The position numbers and the translations under genes were made by a program. Positions 1-8,167 of a stretch of DNA of 64,000 nt are shown here, piece after piece. Where the stretch lies: assembly GCF_900185645.1 (NCBI RefSeq), contig NZ_FYAM01000023.1, forward strand, positions 1,136,122-1,200,121, written 5' to 3'. Within the stretch, counting starts at the first letter, position 1. Each line of letters starts with the position of its first letter. This DNA comes from Clostridium sp. BSD9I1 (lineage in GTDB: Bacteria > Bacillota > Clostridia > Clostridiales > Clostridiaceae). The notes beneath the pieces are model-generated. The model had not been told where the DNA came from, made no database searches, and saw only the letters and a list, made by a program, of their open reading frames with translations.

Positions 1-8
1 TTCTTGTT

Positions 9-39
9 GCAAGCCCTATTAGGCTTGCATTTTATTTTT
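9..39 (+). terminator. Leader terminator upstream of thiC
   Basis: A 7-bp stem (GCAAGCC at 9-15, GGCTTGC at 22-28) with a 6-nt loop is followed by a T-rich tract. It lies 38 nt before the thiC start. thiC genes of Firmicutes commonly carry a TPP riboswitch that ends in such a terminator, so this is probably its expression platform. The aptamer itself would lie before base 1 and cannot be seen. Confidence 0.6.
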
Positions 40-76
40 CTCAAAAATAATTAAATAATAAAGGAGAGTTTAAATT

Positions 77-1387
77 ATGTATACAACTCAAATGGATGCA
101 GCTAAAAAAGGTATTATTACAAAAGAGATGGAAATAGTAGCGAAAAAGGAAAATATGCATATTGAAGTTTTAAAAAAGCTTATTGCAGAAGGGAAAGTTG
201 CTATACCAGCTAATAAGAATCATAAATCCATAGATCCAGAAGGTATAGGAGAAGGCTTAAGAACAAAAATAAATGTAAATTTAGGTATATCAAAAGATTG
301 CTGTGATATTGATGAAGAAATGAAAAAAGTACAGCTAGCTTTAGACATGAAGGCTGAGGCTATAATGGACTTAAGCTCCTTTGGAAAAACTGAAGAATTT
401 AGACAAAGACTTGTTACTTCATCATCTGCTATGATAGGAACTGTCCCAATATATGATGCTGTGGGATTTTATGATAAAGAATTAAAGGATATTACTGCAA
501 TGGAATTTTTAGATGTTGTAGAAAAGCACGCAAGAGATGGTGTAGATTTTGTAACTATTCATGCTGGTATAAATAGAGAGACTGCAAATGTATTTAAAAG
601 AAATAAAAGACTTACAAACATTGTTTCAAGAGGTGGTTCTCTTCTTTATGCCTGGATGGAGCTTAATAACAAGGAAAATCCTTTTTATGAATATTACGAT
701 GAGCTATTAGATATATGTGAAAAATACGATTTAACTTTAAGTCTTGGAGATGCCTGCAGACCTGGTTCTATCAATGATGCTACCGATGCCTGTCAGATAA
801 AAGAACTAATGGTACTAGGAGAATTAACTTTAAGAGCTTGGGAGAGAAATGTTCAAGTTATTATAGAAGGCCCTGGACACATGGCATTAAATGAAATCAA
901 AGCAAATATGCTGCTTGAAAAGAAACTTTGTCATGGTGCTCCATTTTACGTATTAGGCCCTATAGTTACAGATATAGCCCCTGGCTATGACCACATTACA
1001 AGTGCTATTGGAGGAGCATTAGCTGCTAGCTGTGGAGCTGATTTTCTATGCTATGTAACTCCGGCAGAGCATCTAAGATTACCTAATCTAGAGGATGTTA
1101 AAGAAGGTATCATTGCTTCAAAGATAGCTGCTCATGCTGGTGATATAGCTCAAAATATTCCTGGTGCTAGAAACTGGGATAACGAAATTAGTAAAGCAAG
1201 ACAAGAACTTAATTGGGAGAAAATGTTTGAGCTTTCTATTGACCCAGAAAAAGCTAGAAGATATAGAAAAGAATCTTCTCCTGAGCATGAGGACAGTTGT
1301 ACTATGTGCGGAAAAATGTGTTCCATGAGAAATATGAATAAAATAATGCAGGGGAAAGATATCAATATTTTAAGAGAAGATAATTAG
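77..1387 (+). CDS. thiC: Phosphomethylpyrimidine synthase ThiC (short form)
   Basis: Radical-SAM enzyme converting aminoimidazole ribotide to HMP phosphate, the pyrimidine half of thiamine. At 436 residues it matches the short ThiC of anaerobes. Family blocks are visible: [12 protein letters not shown] near the N-terminus, [15 protein letters not shown] in the middle, then [11 protein letters not shown] and [21 protein letters not shown]. The C-terminal cysteine cluster CTMCGKMC should hold the [4Fe-4S] cluster. An AAGGAGA ribosome site precedes the ATG. A terminator-like hairpin just upstream suggests riboswitch control by thiamine pyrophosphate. A decayed reading frame follows immediately. 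Identification is firm. Confidence 0.97.
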   Translation: MYTTQMDAAKKGIITKEMEIVAKKENMHIEVLKKLIAEGKVAIPANKNHKSIDPEGIGEGLRTKINVNLGISKDCCDIDEEMKKVQLALDMKAEAIMDLSSFGKTEEFRQRLVTSSSAMIGTVPIYDAVGFYDKELKDITAMEFLDVVEKHARDGVDFVTIHAGINRETANVFKRNKRLTNIVSRGGSLLYAWMELNNKENPFYEYYDELLDICEKYDLTLSLGDACRPGSINDATDACQIKELMVLGELTLRAWERNVQVIIEGPGHMALNEIKANMLLEKKLCHGAPFYVLGPIVTDIAPGYDHITSAIGGALAASCGADFLCYVTPAEHLRLPNLEDVKEGIIASKIAAHAGDIAQNIPGARNWDNEISKARQELNWEKMFELSIDPEKARRYRKESSPEHEDSCTMCGKMCSMRNMNKIMQGKDINILREDN

Positions 1388-1398
1388 GAAGTGATGAA

Positions 1399-1592
1399 AT
1401 GCAAATAAATGATGTTGATAAATACAAAGTATAGGGAGCATCCATACCTTATCCTTTAGGCCTTATTAAAAATAATTTTATATTATATGACGAAGCTTTA
1501 TCGAAGTAAATAGTTTAGGATATATAGGCATAGATGGTTTTTTAAGCACTTTAGGTCATAAAAAAAGTGCATGTTTAAAGTGCTTTATGTAA
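1399..1592 (+). pseudogene. Decayed small gene directly downstream of thiC
   Basis: Eleven bases after thiC an AGGAAGTG ribosome site leads into ATG at 1399. The reading begins MQINDVDKYKV, meets a TAG, continues GASIPYPLGLIKNN, then needs a frameshift near base 1500 to go on as IEVNSLGYIGIDGFLSTLGH and end in LKCFM at TAA 1590-1592. One in-frame stop plus one frame change in about 64 codons marks it as a broken gene formerly co-translated with thiC. I do not recognise the family. The 3' end overlaps an inverted repeat (AAGCACTTTA at 1544-1553, TAAAGTGCTT at 1576-1585). Confidence 0.5.
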
Positions 1593-1695
1593 TATATATT
1601 GTGAGTGTTGATTTATGAGACTTCATAGACTTTTGGGAATTATTTTGATATATATATCCCGATTAAGTAATTTTTATTATATTTGCTGCATCTTA

Positions 1696-1740
1696 AAAGG
1701 TTGAAAAACTATCTTATGTAATAATAGTTTTTCAACCTTT
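1696..1740. terminator. Strong bidirectional terminator
   Basis: A perfect 17-bp stem (arms at 1696-1712 and 1724-1740, AAAGGTTGAAAAACTAT and its complement) has an 11-nt loop and T-runs on both sides. It lies 15 nt beyond the stop of the minus-strand chemoreceptor and closes the KASIII-chemoreceptor unit. Confidence 0.85.
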
Positions 1741-1754
1741 TTGAAAATCACTAT

Positions 1755-3287
1755 TTATTTAATTAATTCATTCATTGCAATAGCTATATTTTTTAATTCT
1801 TCAGCACTAGTAGCTATTTCTTCACTTGTAGCTGCACTTTCACTTACTGAATCACTTACTGTACTAAACATATTTATAGTATTTTGTGTTTTTCCAACTA
1901 TATCAGAGTTGAGAACCACTACATTTTCTGTTTCATTAAGTAAGTTAGTTGTTAATTTATTAATTTCATCTATATTTTCTCCAGACAACTTTAAATCTTC
2001 AATCATACTAATTACATTAGAAACCGTTTCATTAAGAAATTTATTTCCTACACTTATTTTGTCATTATTATCTTCCATTAGTCCTTGTACTTGATTTGTC
2101 TTTTCTTTAAATTCATTGACAATAGTACTTATATCACTTAATGACTTTTGACTATTATCTGCAAGTCTTCTAACTTCATCTGCAACAACAGCAAATCCCC
2201 TACCTGCTTCCCCTGCCCTTGCAGCCTCAATACTAGCATTTAATGCTAGTAGGTTTGTTTGCTCTGAAATGCTACCTATAACAGATAATATCTCATCCAT
2301 TTGTCCTGATCTTTCTTCTAAAACTCTTATAGCATTATAAGTTGCTTCTATACTCTTTATTATGCCTTCCATAATATCTAGTACACTTCTTAAAGATTCC
2401 TCATTATCATTAGAAACTCTAACCAAGTCTATAGAAACCTCTTTAGTCTCCTTAGCTTTCAAAGATACCATTTTATTTATATCTAATAATATTTCTAAAC
2501 TATCCTTGCTTTTATATGACTTATCTAACATTTCTTTTGAATCTATACTTATTTCATGACTAGTGTTAGCAATTTCTTGAATCGAATTAGTTTCTTCTTC
2601 AAGCATAGTTGATAACAAATCACTTGATTTTAATAACCTATTTGAAAATTCAGCTATCTTAATAAATAAACCCGAAATCCTATCATTTTTTTCTTTAAGC
2701 ATATCCTCATTAGCTTCTACATCTTTAAGTAACATGGAAGCAAAAAGTGTAAAAATATAAATTCCAGCAGAAATAAGTGTTATAACTATACTTCTTACTA
2801 TTAGCTCTCTTATAATTACCTGATCATCTGGCAAAATTGAAGGATTAAATTTAAATATTATAAATTGACATATTAAACCTATGATTATAGACAGTATGTT
2901 CATTTTATTATCTAAAAATAATGCTCCTATTATTATAAAGTAAAAAACACTTACCCATAATTCCTTTGACGGTATCATTAAAGTAATATAAAGATAATTA
3001 ACATATGATATTACTAATATAATTGGCTTAAACATATTTAACTGATTCATCCAATTATCATTAGCTTTTAATATTGATTTATAAACGACTCTAAACATTA
3101 CCACTTCTAATAGCACTAGTACTGTAAATATTACAATATAGCCCCATTTCACTTCTTTATATAAGCCTAAGAGCTTCATACCTGCAAATGTTATACCTGC
3201 TAACAAGGCACTTATAGAATAGAGAATTAAAACAAATCTTAAAGTTTTCTTTTGATAATTGCTCACAATCCCATCATTATTAGCCAT
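1755..3287 (-). CDS. Methyl-accepting chemotaxis protein with polytopic membrane sensor
   Basis: Chemoreceptor of 510 residues. About six hydrophobic segments fill residues 12-190 (for example [18 protein letters not shown] and [16 protein letters not shown]), so sensing is probably by a membrane-embedded module rather than a periplasmic four-helix bundle. No HAMP domain is evident. The C-terminal half is the MCP signalling hairpin with tip motif [20 protein letters not shown] and [13 protein letters not shown]. An ACGGAGGATA ribosome site precedes the ATG. It lies 66 nt downstream of the KASIII-like gene with no convincing terminator between, so it is probably co-transcribed from the sigma-D-type promoter and c-di-GMP riboswitch upstream of that gene. 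Ligand unknown. Confidence 0.93.
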   Translation of the reverse strand: MANNDGIVSNYQKKTLRFVLILYSISALLAGITFAGMKLLGLYKEVKWGYIVIFTVLVLLEVVMFRVVYKSILKANDNWMNQLNMFKPIILVISYVNYLYITLMIPSKELWVSVFYFIIIGALFLDNKMNILSIIIGLICQFIIFKFNPSILPDDQVIIRELIVRSIVITLISAGIYIFTLFASMLLKDVEANEDMLKEKNDRISGLFIKIAEFSNRLLKSSDLLSTMLEEETNSIQEIANTSHEISIDSKEMLDKSYKSKDSLEILLDINKMVSLKAKETKEVSIDLVRVSNDNEESLRSVLDIMEGIIKSIEATYNAIRVLEERSGQMDEILSVIGSISEQTNLLALNASIEAARAGEAGRGFAVVADEVRRLADNSQKSLSDISTIVNEFKEKTNQVQGLMEDNNDKISVGNKFLNETVSNVISMIEDLKLSGENIDEINKLTTNLLNETENVVVLNSDIVGKTQNTINMFSTVSDSVSESAATSEEIATSAEELKNIAIAMNELIK

Positions 3288-3353
3288 AAATTATCCTCCG
3301 TTTAATTACATATTTTTGTACAATAAGTTTCTTAATATTTAATAATAATTTTG

Positions 3354-4355
3354 CTAGCATTTATATAATAATGCAGTCATTATATATCCACCAGCTACCG
3401 AACAAAATACTAGTATATCGTCTTTATTAAACTTCTCTTTTCTTACTCTGTCATCTAAAGCCATAATAGGGCTTGTACACCCAGTATACCCATATTTATC
3501 GCCGACAAATGTTGCCTTATTTAAAGAAGCTTCTAGCTTGTTTAATGTTAATTCTATATCAGATTTAGAAAACTGGGACATGAAATAATGTGAAACGTCC
3601 TTTGGTTTGTATTTATTTTCTTTTAATAACTCAGTAATTAATTCTGTCCATTTGTCTGAAAGAAATCCAAAATCAAATGGGTTCCATGCCATTTTTTTAT
3701 CATGTGCTTTAATAGCACTTGGTACATTAGATAAACCACATGCAGGAAATCTAATGGTTTCATTATATGTATCATCTGTAAATACTCTGGAGCCTAATAA
3801 CCCTCTTTCTTGATTTTCTTCCTTTACCTCTAATATAACAGCCGCTGCACCATCTGCAAGACATGAATAAACAACCATATCATCTTCACGAGCAAAAGGA
3901 CTTATAAGCATTGAACCAACAACTAAAATTCTTTTATATTTTTTATCAGTTTTTAAATACTTTGACGCGATATCTATACCAGTAAGCATACCTACACAGT
4001 CATTATTTACGTCAAATACATTAGTAACATTTTCTGCTTGTAACTTATTTTTTAATATTAATGCACAACATGGAGTTAAATATTCTGGCGTATCAGAAAC
4101 TGCTATTATGGCATCAATATCCGATGACGTTAAACCAGCATTTGAAAGAGCATTTTTAGCAGCCTCTACTCCCATGCTTATACTTGTTTCATTTTTACTA
4201 GCTAAAGTTCTTGAACTTCTTCCAAGCTTTTTCATGAGTCCAGCTACATGCTTTTCTGACCCATATCGTTTAAAATGGTTAATATAGTATTCATTCTTGA
4301 CTAGCCTCTTGGGGTGATAACTCCCTATTCCTCTTATATAAACATTTTTAAACAT
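3354..4355 (-). CDS. 3-oxoacyl-ACP synthase III-like protein (KASIII/FabH superfamily)
   Basis: Thiolase-fold protein of 333 residues. The nucleophilic cysteine region is clear (DVNNDCVGMLTGIDIASKYL, Cys near residue 120), as are the DTPEYLTPCCA segment and the C-terminal GGYIMTALL. The usual catalytic His and Asn are hard to find: the HQAN-equivalent appears as SQFS and the GNT-equivalent as GYTGCTSP. The protein may therefore not be a standard FabH chain-initiation enzyme and could act in acyl transfer or non-decarboxylative chemistry. No other fatty-acid genes are nearby. It is the first gene after a c-di-GMP-I riboswitch and is followed by a chemoreceptor, which points to a c-di-GMP-linked role such as surface or motility lipid chemistry (inference). 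Confidence 0.8.
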   Translation of the reverse strand: MFKNVYIRGIGSYHPKRLVKNEYYINHFKRYGSEKHVAGLMKKLGRSSRTLASKNETSISMGVEAAKNALSNAGLTSSDIDAIIAVSDTPEYLTPCCALILKNKLQAENVTNVFDVNNDCVGMLTGIDIASKYLKTDKKYKRILVVGSMLISPFAREDDMVVYSCLADGAAAVILEVKEENQERGLLGSRVFTDDTYNETIRFPACGLSNVPSAIKAHDKKMAWNPFDFGFLSDKWTELITELLKENKYKPKDVSHYFMSQFSKSDIELTLNKLEASLNKATFVGDKYGYTGCTSPIMALDDRVRKEKFNKDDILVFCSVAGGYIMTALLYKC

Positions 4356-4390
4356 AATTATGGCCTCCCTGATTTTATGATATTTAAAAA

Positions 4391-4600
4391 CAAAAAATGC
4401 TAAAGAAGCCTTTGCTACAAGGGCACCTTTAGCACTTTATTATAAACTTTATTCATAAAACACTGTTCTATTAAAATACTTTGGCAACCTGGCAATCATA
4501 GGATTGATATTTCATCCATTAGACCCATAGCTTTGCGTCCCAACTTTTCAATAGGTTTGCTATTTTCAATATTTATTTGGATTTCACTAACATATTTTAC
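4391..4600 (-). promoter_or_regulatory. Cyclic di-GMP-I (GEMM-I) riboswitch with terminator
   Basis: Read on the minus strand, the element has the GEMM-I landmarks: AGCAAACC, then GGGACGCAAAGC, the CTATGGGTCTAA junction, GATTGCC and finally AGGTTGCC (aptamer about 4483-4567). A terminator hairpin follows, with GCTAAAG and CTTTAGC arms within 4398-4434 and a T-run ending near 4391. The KASIII-like start codon is 36 nt further on. This arrangement suggests premature termination control. GEMM-I switches of this layout are often OFF switches, but the direction cannot be proved by eye. Confidence 0.92.
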
Positions 4601-4622
4601 ATGCATTCAATTCACAAGTATA

Positions 4623-4649
4623 TAATCGGCATTATTTACTACTTCTTTA
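4623..4649 (-). promoter_or_regulatory. Sigma-D (flagellar, sigma-28 type) promoter candidate
   Basis: On the minus strand TAAA (4646-4649), exactly 15 nt, then GCCGATTA (4623-4630) closely matches the Bacillus/Clostridium sigma-D consensus TAAA-N15-GCCGATAA. Transcription would start just before the c-di-GMP aptamer, joining motility sigma control and c-di-GMP control on one transcript. Confidence 0.7.
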
Positions 4650-4728
4650 GTATATTTTATTGATTGTACTATTATTATACAACTTCTATACATATCTAAT
4701 GCCTAACAAAACTTATTAGAATATAATA

Positions 4729-4763
4729 AAAAACTCATCAGTATCTGTTGAATGGTAGTTTTT
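4729..4763 (-). terminator. Probable terminator after the VanW-family gene
   Basis: AAAAACT at 4729-4735 pairs with AGTTTTT at 4757-4763. On the minus strand the stem is followed by a T-rich run. The inner stem is imperfect, so this is a modest call. It lies 15 nt after the VanW gene. Confidence 0.4.
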
Positions 4764-4777
4764 CAAGTTTATTTATA

Positions 4778-6076
4778 TTAGAGATTAGAAGATATTGGTG
4801 CATACGTATCGTTAGAAATAAATTCAGAATTAATGAGCATTCCATTTTCATATGTTTTTCTTATGACTTTCACTTTATAGACACTATCATTCTTATTCAC
4901 ATCATTTTCAATTACATATACTTTCTTACTTAAATCAGAATTTGAAAAAATATTAATATATAAATTTCCATTCTCAGTATGTCCCTCTATATATATTGGA
5001 TAGTTAAGCGTATTTACAAATTTAAAATCTATGTTTTGCCAATCAACTGTAGCATCAAGTCCAAGCTCTACATAAGAAGATGGTAATGAATGATTTATTC
5101 TCTCTATATTTTGTATTCCTGCTTTTAAGATTGCATTATATAGGGTAGATGACACCTGACAAATACCTCCACCTATCCCTGATTCAATTTTATTATCAAT
5201 TATAACTGGGGCTTCCATATATCCTCGCTCTTTCGTTCTCTCTCCTACTACATCATTAAAACTAAAAGTCTCACCTGGCATTAAAATTGTACCATTTATA
5301 GCATTAATACAAACTTTAATATTATTAACTCTCATAAAAGATGACGATTTAAAACTTGTACTAAACGACGATATGCACGTATTAATACCAGAAAGTTCAG
5401 ACTTTTTAATTTCAGCTTCTACCTCTTTAACAGGCGCCTTTATATAAATATCACCGCTTGTCCCTGATTCTATCATACTCTTAATATACTCATAAAGTTT
5501 TTCTTTTTCAACTATGGAACCTTTTATATCATCTTGTATTTGTATTTTACTTTCAGTATTCATTTTTATTATTGCATTTATAGGATTTTTATTGATTTCT
5601 TTTTCAATTTTACTTATGAATGCCCTAATTACTTCGTCATCACAAGTAAAATCTAAATTATATGCCTTATTACTACCAAGCTTTATAAGTTCATGCTGTT
5701 TAATTATATTTAAATCCTTTCCAAAGCTAAATGCTTTATCAATGGCACTATCAATACTGTAACTTTTAATTAATTGAAGCTTGTTTATAGAGTAAGTTTT
5801 ACCATCAATTGTTACATATAGTTTCTTGTTATATATATTATCTATGTATTGAGTATTAATTATATTTCTTGCTTCTTCCTTAGTTTTACCCCCCAGATCA
5901 ATATCAGCTATTTTTATATCACTATAAATCAACTGACTCCATCTCTCATTTTCCATATTTAATCCCCATACAAAACCAATTATTAAACCTAAAAAACTTG
6001 AGATAAACTGGAATACTAAAATCTTAAAACCTAAAGTAACACGATATTTTCCCTTCATCATTCCCTCATAATTCAT
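4778..6076 (-). CDS. VanW family protein with peptidoglycan-binding-like domain
   Basis: A 432-residue cell-envelope protein. An N-terminal membrane anchor (about residues 15-38, ILVFQFISSFLGLIIGFVWG) is followed by a PG_binding_4-type domain (about 90-205, with the EARNIINTQYIDN opening) and a VanW domain (about 245-370) with MPGETFSFNDVVGERT, GIGGGICQVSSTLYNA and HSLPSSYVELGLDATVDW. VanW was named from glycopeptide-resistance clusters, but most clostridial copies are general envelope proteins of unknown activity. The start is uncertain: residue 1 has almost no spacing from its SD, and the ATGs at residues 6 and 7 follow GAGGG. It heads a row of same-strand genes with the coiled-coil protein and small membrane protein upstream. 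Confidence 0.88.
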   Translation of the reverse strand: MNYEGMMKGKYRVTLGFKILVFQFISSFLGLIIGFVWGLNMENERWSQLIYSDIKIADIDLGGKTKEEARNIINTQYIDNIYNKKLYVTIDGKTYSINKLQLIKSYSIDSAIDKAFSFGKDLNIIKQHELIKLGSNKAYNLDFTCDDEVIRAFISKIEKEINKNPINAIIKMNTESKIQIQDDIKGSIVEKEKLYEYIKSMIESGTSGDIYIKAPVKEVEAEIKKSELSGINTCISSFSTSFKSSSFMRVNNIKVCINAINGTILMPGETFSFNDVVGERTKERGYMEAPVIIDNKIESGIGGGICQVSSTLYNAILKAGIQNIERINHSLPSSYVELGLDATVDWQNIDFKFVNTLNYPIYIEGHTENGNLYINIFSNSDLSKKVYVIENDVNKNDSVYKVKVIRKTYENGMLINSEFISNDTYAPISSNL

Positions 6077-6102
6077 CCTAAAATTAAAAATATATTACAA
6101 AT

Positions 6103-6744
6103 CTATTTTGAAAAAAAGTTTATAATTTCGCCTATTTTTTGGGATTCGTATTTAATTTCATATATTTGCTCTTCTAACATATTTTCATTAATTTTTATTT
6201 GTTCTTGGTAATCATTAATTAAACTTGATAGCTTGGCTATCTCTTCTTTATATTTAGTAATATTATTGTTAGTTTGCTTGCAATAGCCGTCTATTACCTC
6301 ATCCAATAAATTCAATCTTTGATCTCCATCAGAAAGAAGTTTGTTTAAATCCATCTTGGAAGCATCAATAATATTTATAACCGACTGCTTCACTATATCT
6401 TTGGGCAGATTTTGTGGTAAAGCATTGATTAAACTTTGCAGCATGAAAACTGTATTAATACTGCTATTTTCAAGTCCATTTAAGGAATATATCTCATCTA
6501 TCGTCATTTTCTTTTTATATCTATTATTATCAACTATGGAAGACTTATCCTCAATAACTGGCTCGACAATTTTAACTTTTTCTTTGTAATCATTAGCTTC
6601 AACATTTACAACGTCATCCCCATTGTTTACCACTCCATCAAGTTTAATATTATTTTTTAACTCTGAATCAGTATATTCTGACTTTTCTTTACTAACTTTT
6701 TCTACTAAATTATACTTTTCTAAAACAGACATTATTTTTGACAT
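6103..6744 (-). CDS. Hypothetical coiled-coil protein
   Basis: About 213 residues, no recognised family. The N-terminal third is charged and low-complexity (KEKSEYTDSELKNNIKLDG). A middle block around EIYSLNGLENSSINTVFMLQ looks folded. The C-terminal 70 residues form a strong predicted coiled coil (KYKEEIAKLSSLINDYQEQ onward). I chose the ATG at 6744 because GAGGAG sits 8 nt upstream of it, while the GTG three codons earlier overlaps that SD. It lies 26 nt upstream of the VanW-family gene and is probably co-transcribed with it. The layout hints at a cytoplasmic partner of an envelope protein, but that is only inference. Confidence 0.65.
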   Translation of the reverse strand: MSKIMSVLEKYNLVEKVSKEKSEYTDSELKNNIKLDGVVNNGDDVVNVEANDYKEKVKIVEPVIEDKSSIVDNNRYKKKMTIDEIYSLNGLENSSINTVFMLQSLINALPQNLPKDIVKQSVINIIDASKMDLNKLLSDGDQRLNLLDEVIDGYCKQTNNNITKYKEEIAKLSSLINDYQEQIKINENMLEEQIYEIKYESQKIGEIINFFSK

Positions 6745-6779
6745 GGTATACACTCCTCAATATTAAAACTTTATTATAA

Positions 6780-6983
6780 CTATATAATTCGCCAGATAAC
6801 CATTTTCCCTATTATTATGCCTAATGCAAACATGATTAAACAAAAGAAGATATACTGAAACTTATCTGTAAATCCATATTGTGTTTTAAACAATTTGTTT
6901 TCAAAAAATTTGAATATACTTCTACAAAAGAGCAATGAAATTAAAGAAAATACAACTCCAATTAAAAAAAATTTTATTATCAC
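6780..6983 (-). CDS. Small two-helix membrane protein
   Basis: Sixty-seven residues with two hydrophobic helices (FLIGVVFSLISLLFC near the N-terminus and YIFFCLIMFALGIIIGKMV near the C-terminus), separated by a basic linker around FENKLFKTQYG. The start would be GTG with a weak ribosome site, which lowers confidence. It sits 35 nt before the coiled-coil gene on the same strand, so it could be the first gene of the three-gene VanW unit. Function unknown. Confidence 0.5.
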   Translation of the reverse strand: MIIKFFLIGVVFSLISLLFCRSIFKFFENKLFKTQYGFTDKFQYIFFCLIMFALGIIIGKMVIWRII

Positions 6984-7101
6984 CTATAATCACATCCATA
7001 TTATATATATCGAAGTCATTCTAGTGATTTTTAATAGTTTTTAATTTTTTTATTAATTTAATTATATATCATATAATAAAACATTATTTTGATTACATGC
7101 T

Positions 7102-7144
7102 AAAAAAGCTTAAACACCTTTCAGTTGGCAGTTTAAGCTTTTTT
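7102..7144. terminator. Bidirectional terminator after K+ channel-like gene
   Basis: AAAAAGCTTAAAC (7103-7115) pairs with GTTTAAGCTTTTT (7131-7143) around a 15-nt loop, with T-runs on either side. It lies 43 nt past the stop of the channel-like gene on the minus strand. Confidence 0.8.
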
Positions 7145-7186
7145 AGTTAACTTCTACTTATTTTAGAAAACTCACGACTTATAATT

Positions 7187-7975
7187 TTACTTACTTGATA
7201 CCTTAAACAATAAAATTGGTATAATGATTATTCCTAGTATGTAGGCGCTTATCATTTCCATTATGGAAGTGAAATACATTATATTACCAACGGGATGCAT
7301 ATCCCCATATCCTACAGTAAAAAAAGTAGTTGCACTAAACCATAGACAATCCGAGAAGGGTTTAGCTACCCTATAATAGTATTTAATGGGGTCTTTAAGA
7401 AAATTCCCATCAAATATACCATTAAGCTGACTGGAAGGAAAGTTGTGTATAATAAAGTATACAATGGCATTTGCCACAATTATAAGTAGTACAATTGAAA
7501 TAAACGTTACCGATGTCTTCATTATTGTAAGTTGCACATTATTTTTATACTGTATTGACATATGATTATTAATTGATAATATTAGTATTATTATAACCAT
7601 GTATATCATTATCATATATGCAATAGGAGCGTCTTCTATTAAAACAATATTAGTAAATATTATATACTTCTGCATAAAAAATTTTATAGGATAATAATAT
7701 ACAATCCTAAATAGTATATAAGAGGAAATAGCTATATTTATTAAATTAAGTGCAAAAATGCTCACCAATTCATTAGAGCCTATCTTCTTCCTTTTATTAT
7801 AATATCTATACGATATTATCAATGTAGCTGCAAGACTTACATAAAATAAGGCATAACTTCTAAGTAAAAGTATTAATACAGAGCAAAATAGATTTACAAC
7901 TACACCACTTATAATATTTACATCAATTAAATACGCTAAACAAAAACATAATAAAGAAATAGCCACAATTATCAA
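7187..7975 (-). CDS. Potassium channel-like membrane protein (two-TM pore type)
   Basis: A 262-residue polytopic protein. Six or so hydrophobic helices are followed by a pore loop with the K+ selectivity signature TVGYGD (in SATTFFTVGYGDMHPVG) and a last helix (IMEMISAYILGIIIIPILLF). There is no cytoplasmic RCK/TrkA_N domain, so gating is not evident. The first ordinary start is TTG at 7975, but the strong SD AAGGAGGT at 8003-8010 is too far from it. The same frame is open from that SD, so translation may begin at a near-cognate codon (ATA at 7994-7996, or ATC/ATT), adding about seven residues. Single-gene unit with its own terminator. Confidence 0.85.
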   Translation of the reverse strand: MIIVAISLLCFCLAYLIDVNIISGVVVNLFCSVLILLLRSYALFYVSLAATLIISYRYYNKRKKIGSNELVSIFALNLINIAISSYILFRIVYYYPIKFFMQKYIIFTNIVLIEDAPIAYMIMIYMVIIILILSINNHMSIQYKNNVQLTIMKTSVTFISIVLLIIVANAIVYFIIHNFPSSQLNGIFDGNFLKDPIKYYYRVAKPFSDCLWFSATTFFTVGYGDMHPVGNIMYFTSIMEMISAYILGIIIIPILLFKVSSK

Positions 7976-7987
7976 ATTATAAGCAAT

Positions 7988-8010
7988 GATATTTATGATG
8001 TTACCTCCTT
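7988..8010 (-). promoter_or_regulatory. Strong ribosome site facing non-AUG codons
   Basis: AAGGAGGT at 8003-8010 (minus strand) is a full-strength SD. No ATG, GTG or TTG occurs within 20 nt. The in-frame codons are AAC ATC ATA AAT ATC ATT. ATA at 7994-7996 has ideal spacing for initiation of the K+ channel-like gene and may be a mutated ATG. Confidence 0.55.
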
Positions 8011-8167
8011 AAAACTACTATTTTATATAATATATAGTTTTAAAGCCTTTCCTATTACTAAAAACTTTCCTAGTGAAATATTCCTGAAAATCCTGATACC
8101 CATCCCTCTATGATTGTTGAAGCTGAGCGTGACATTCCAGGAATTATAGCCAAACATTGAAATAATC

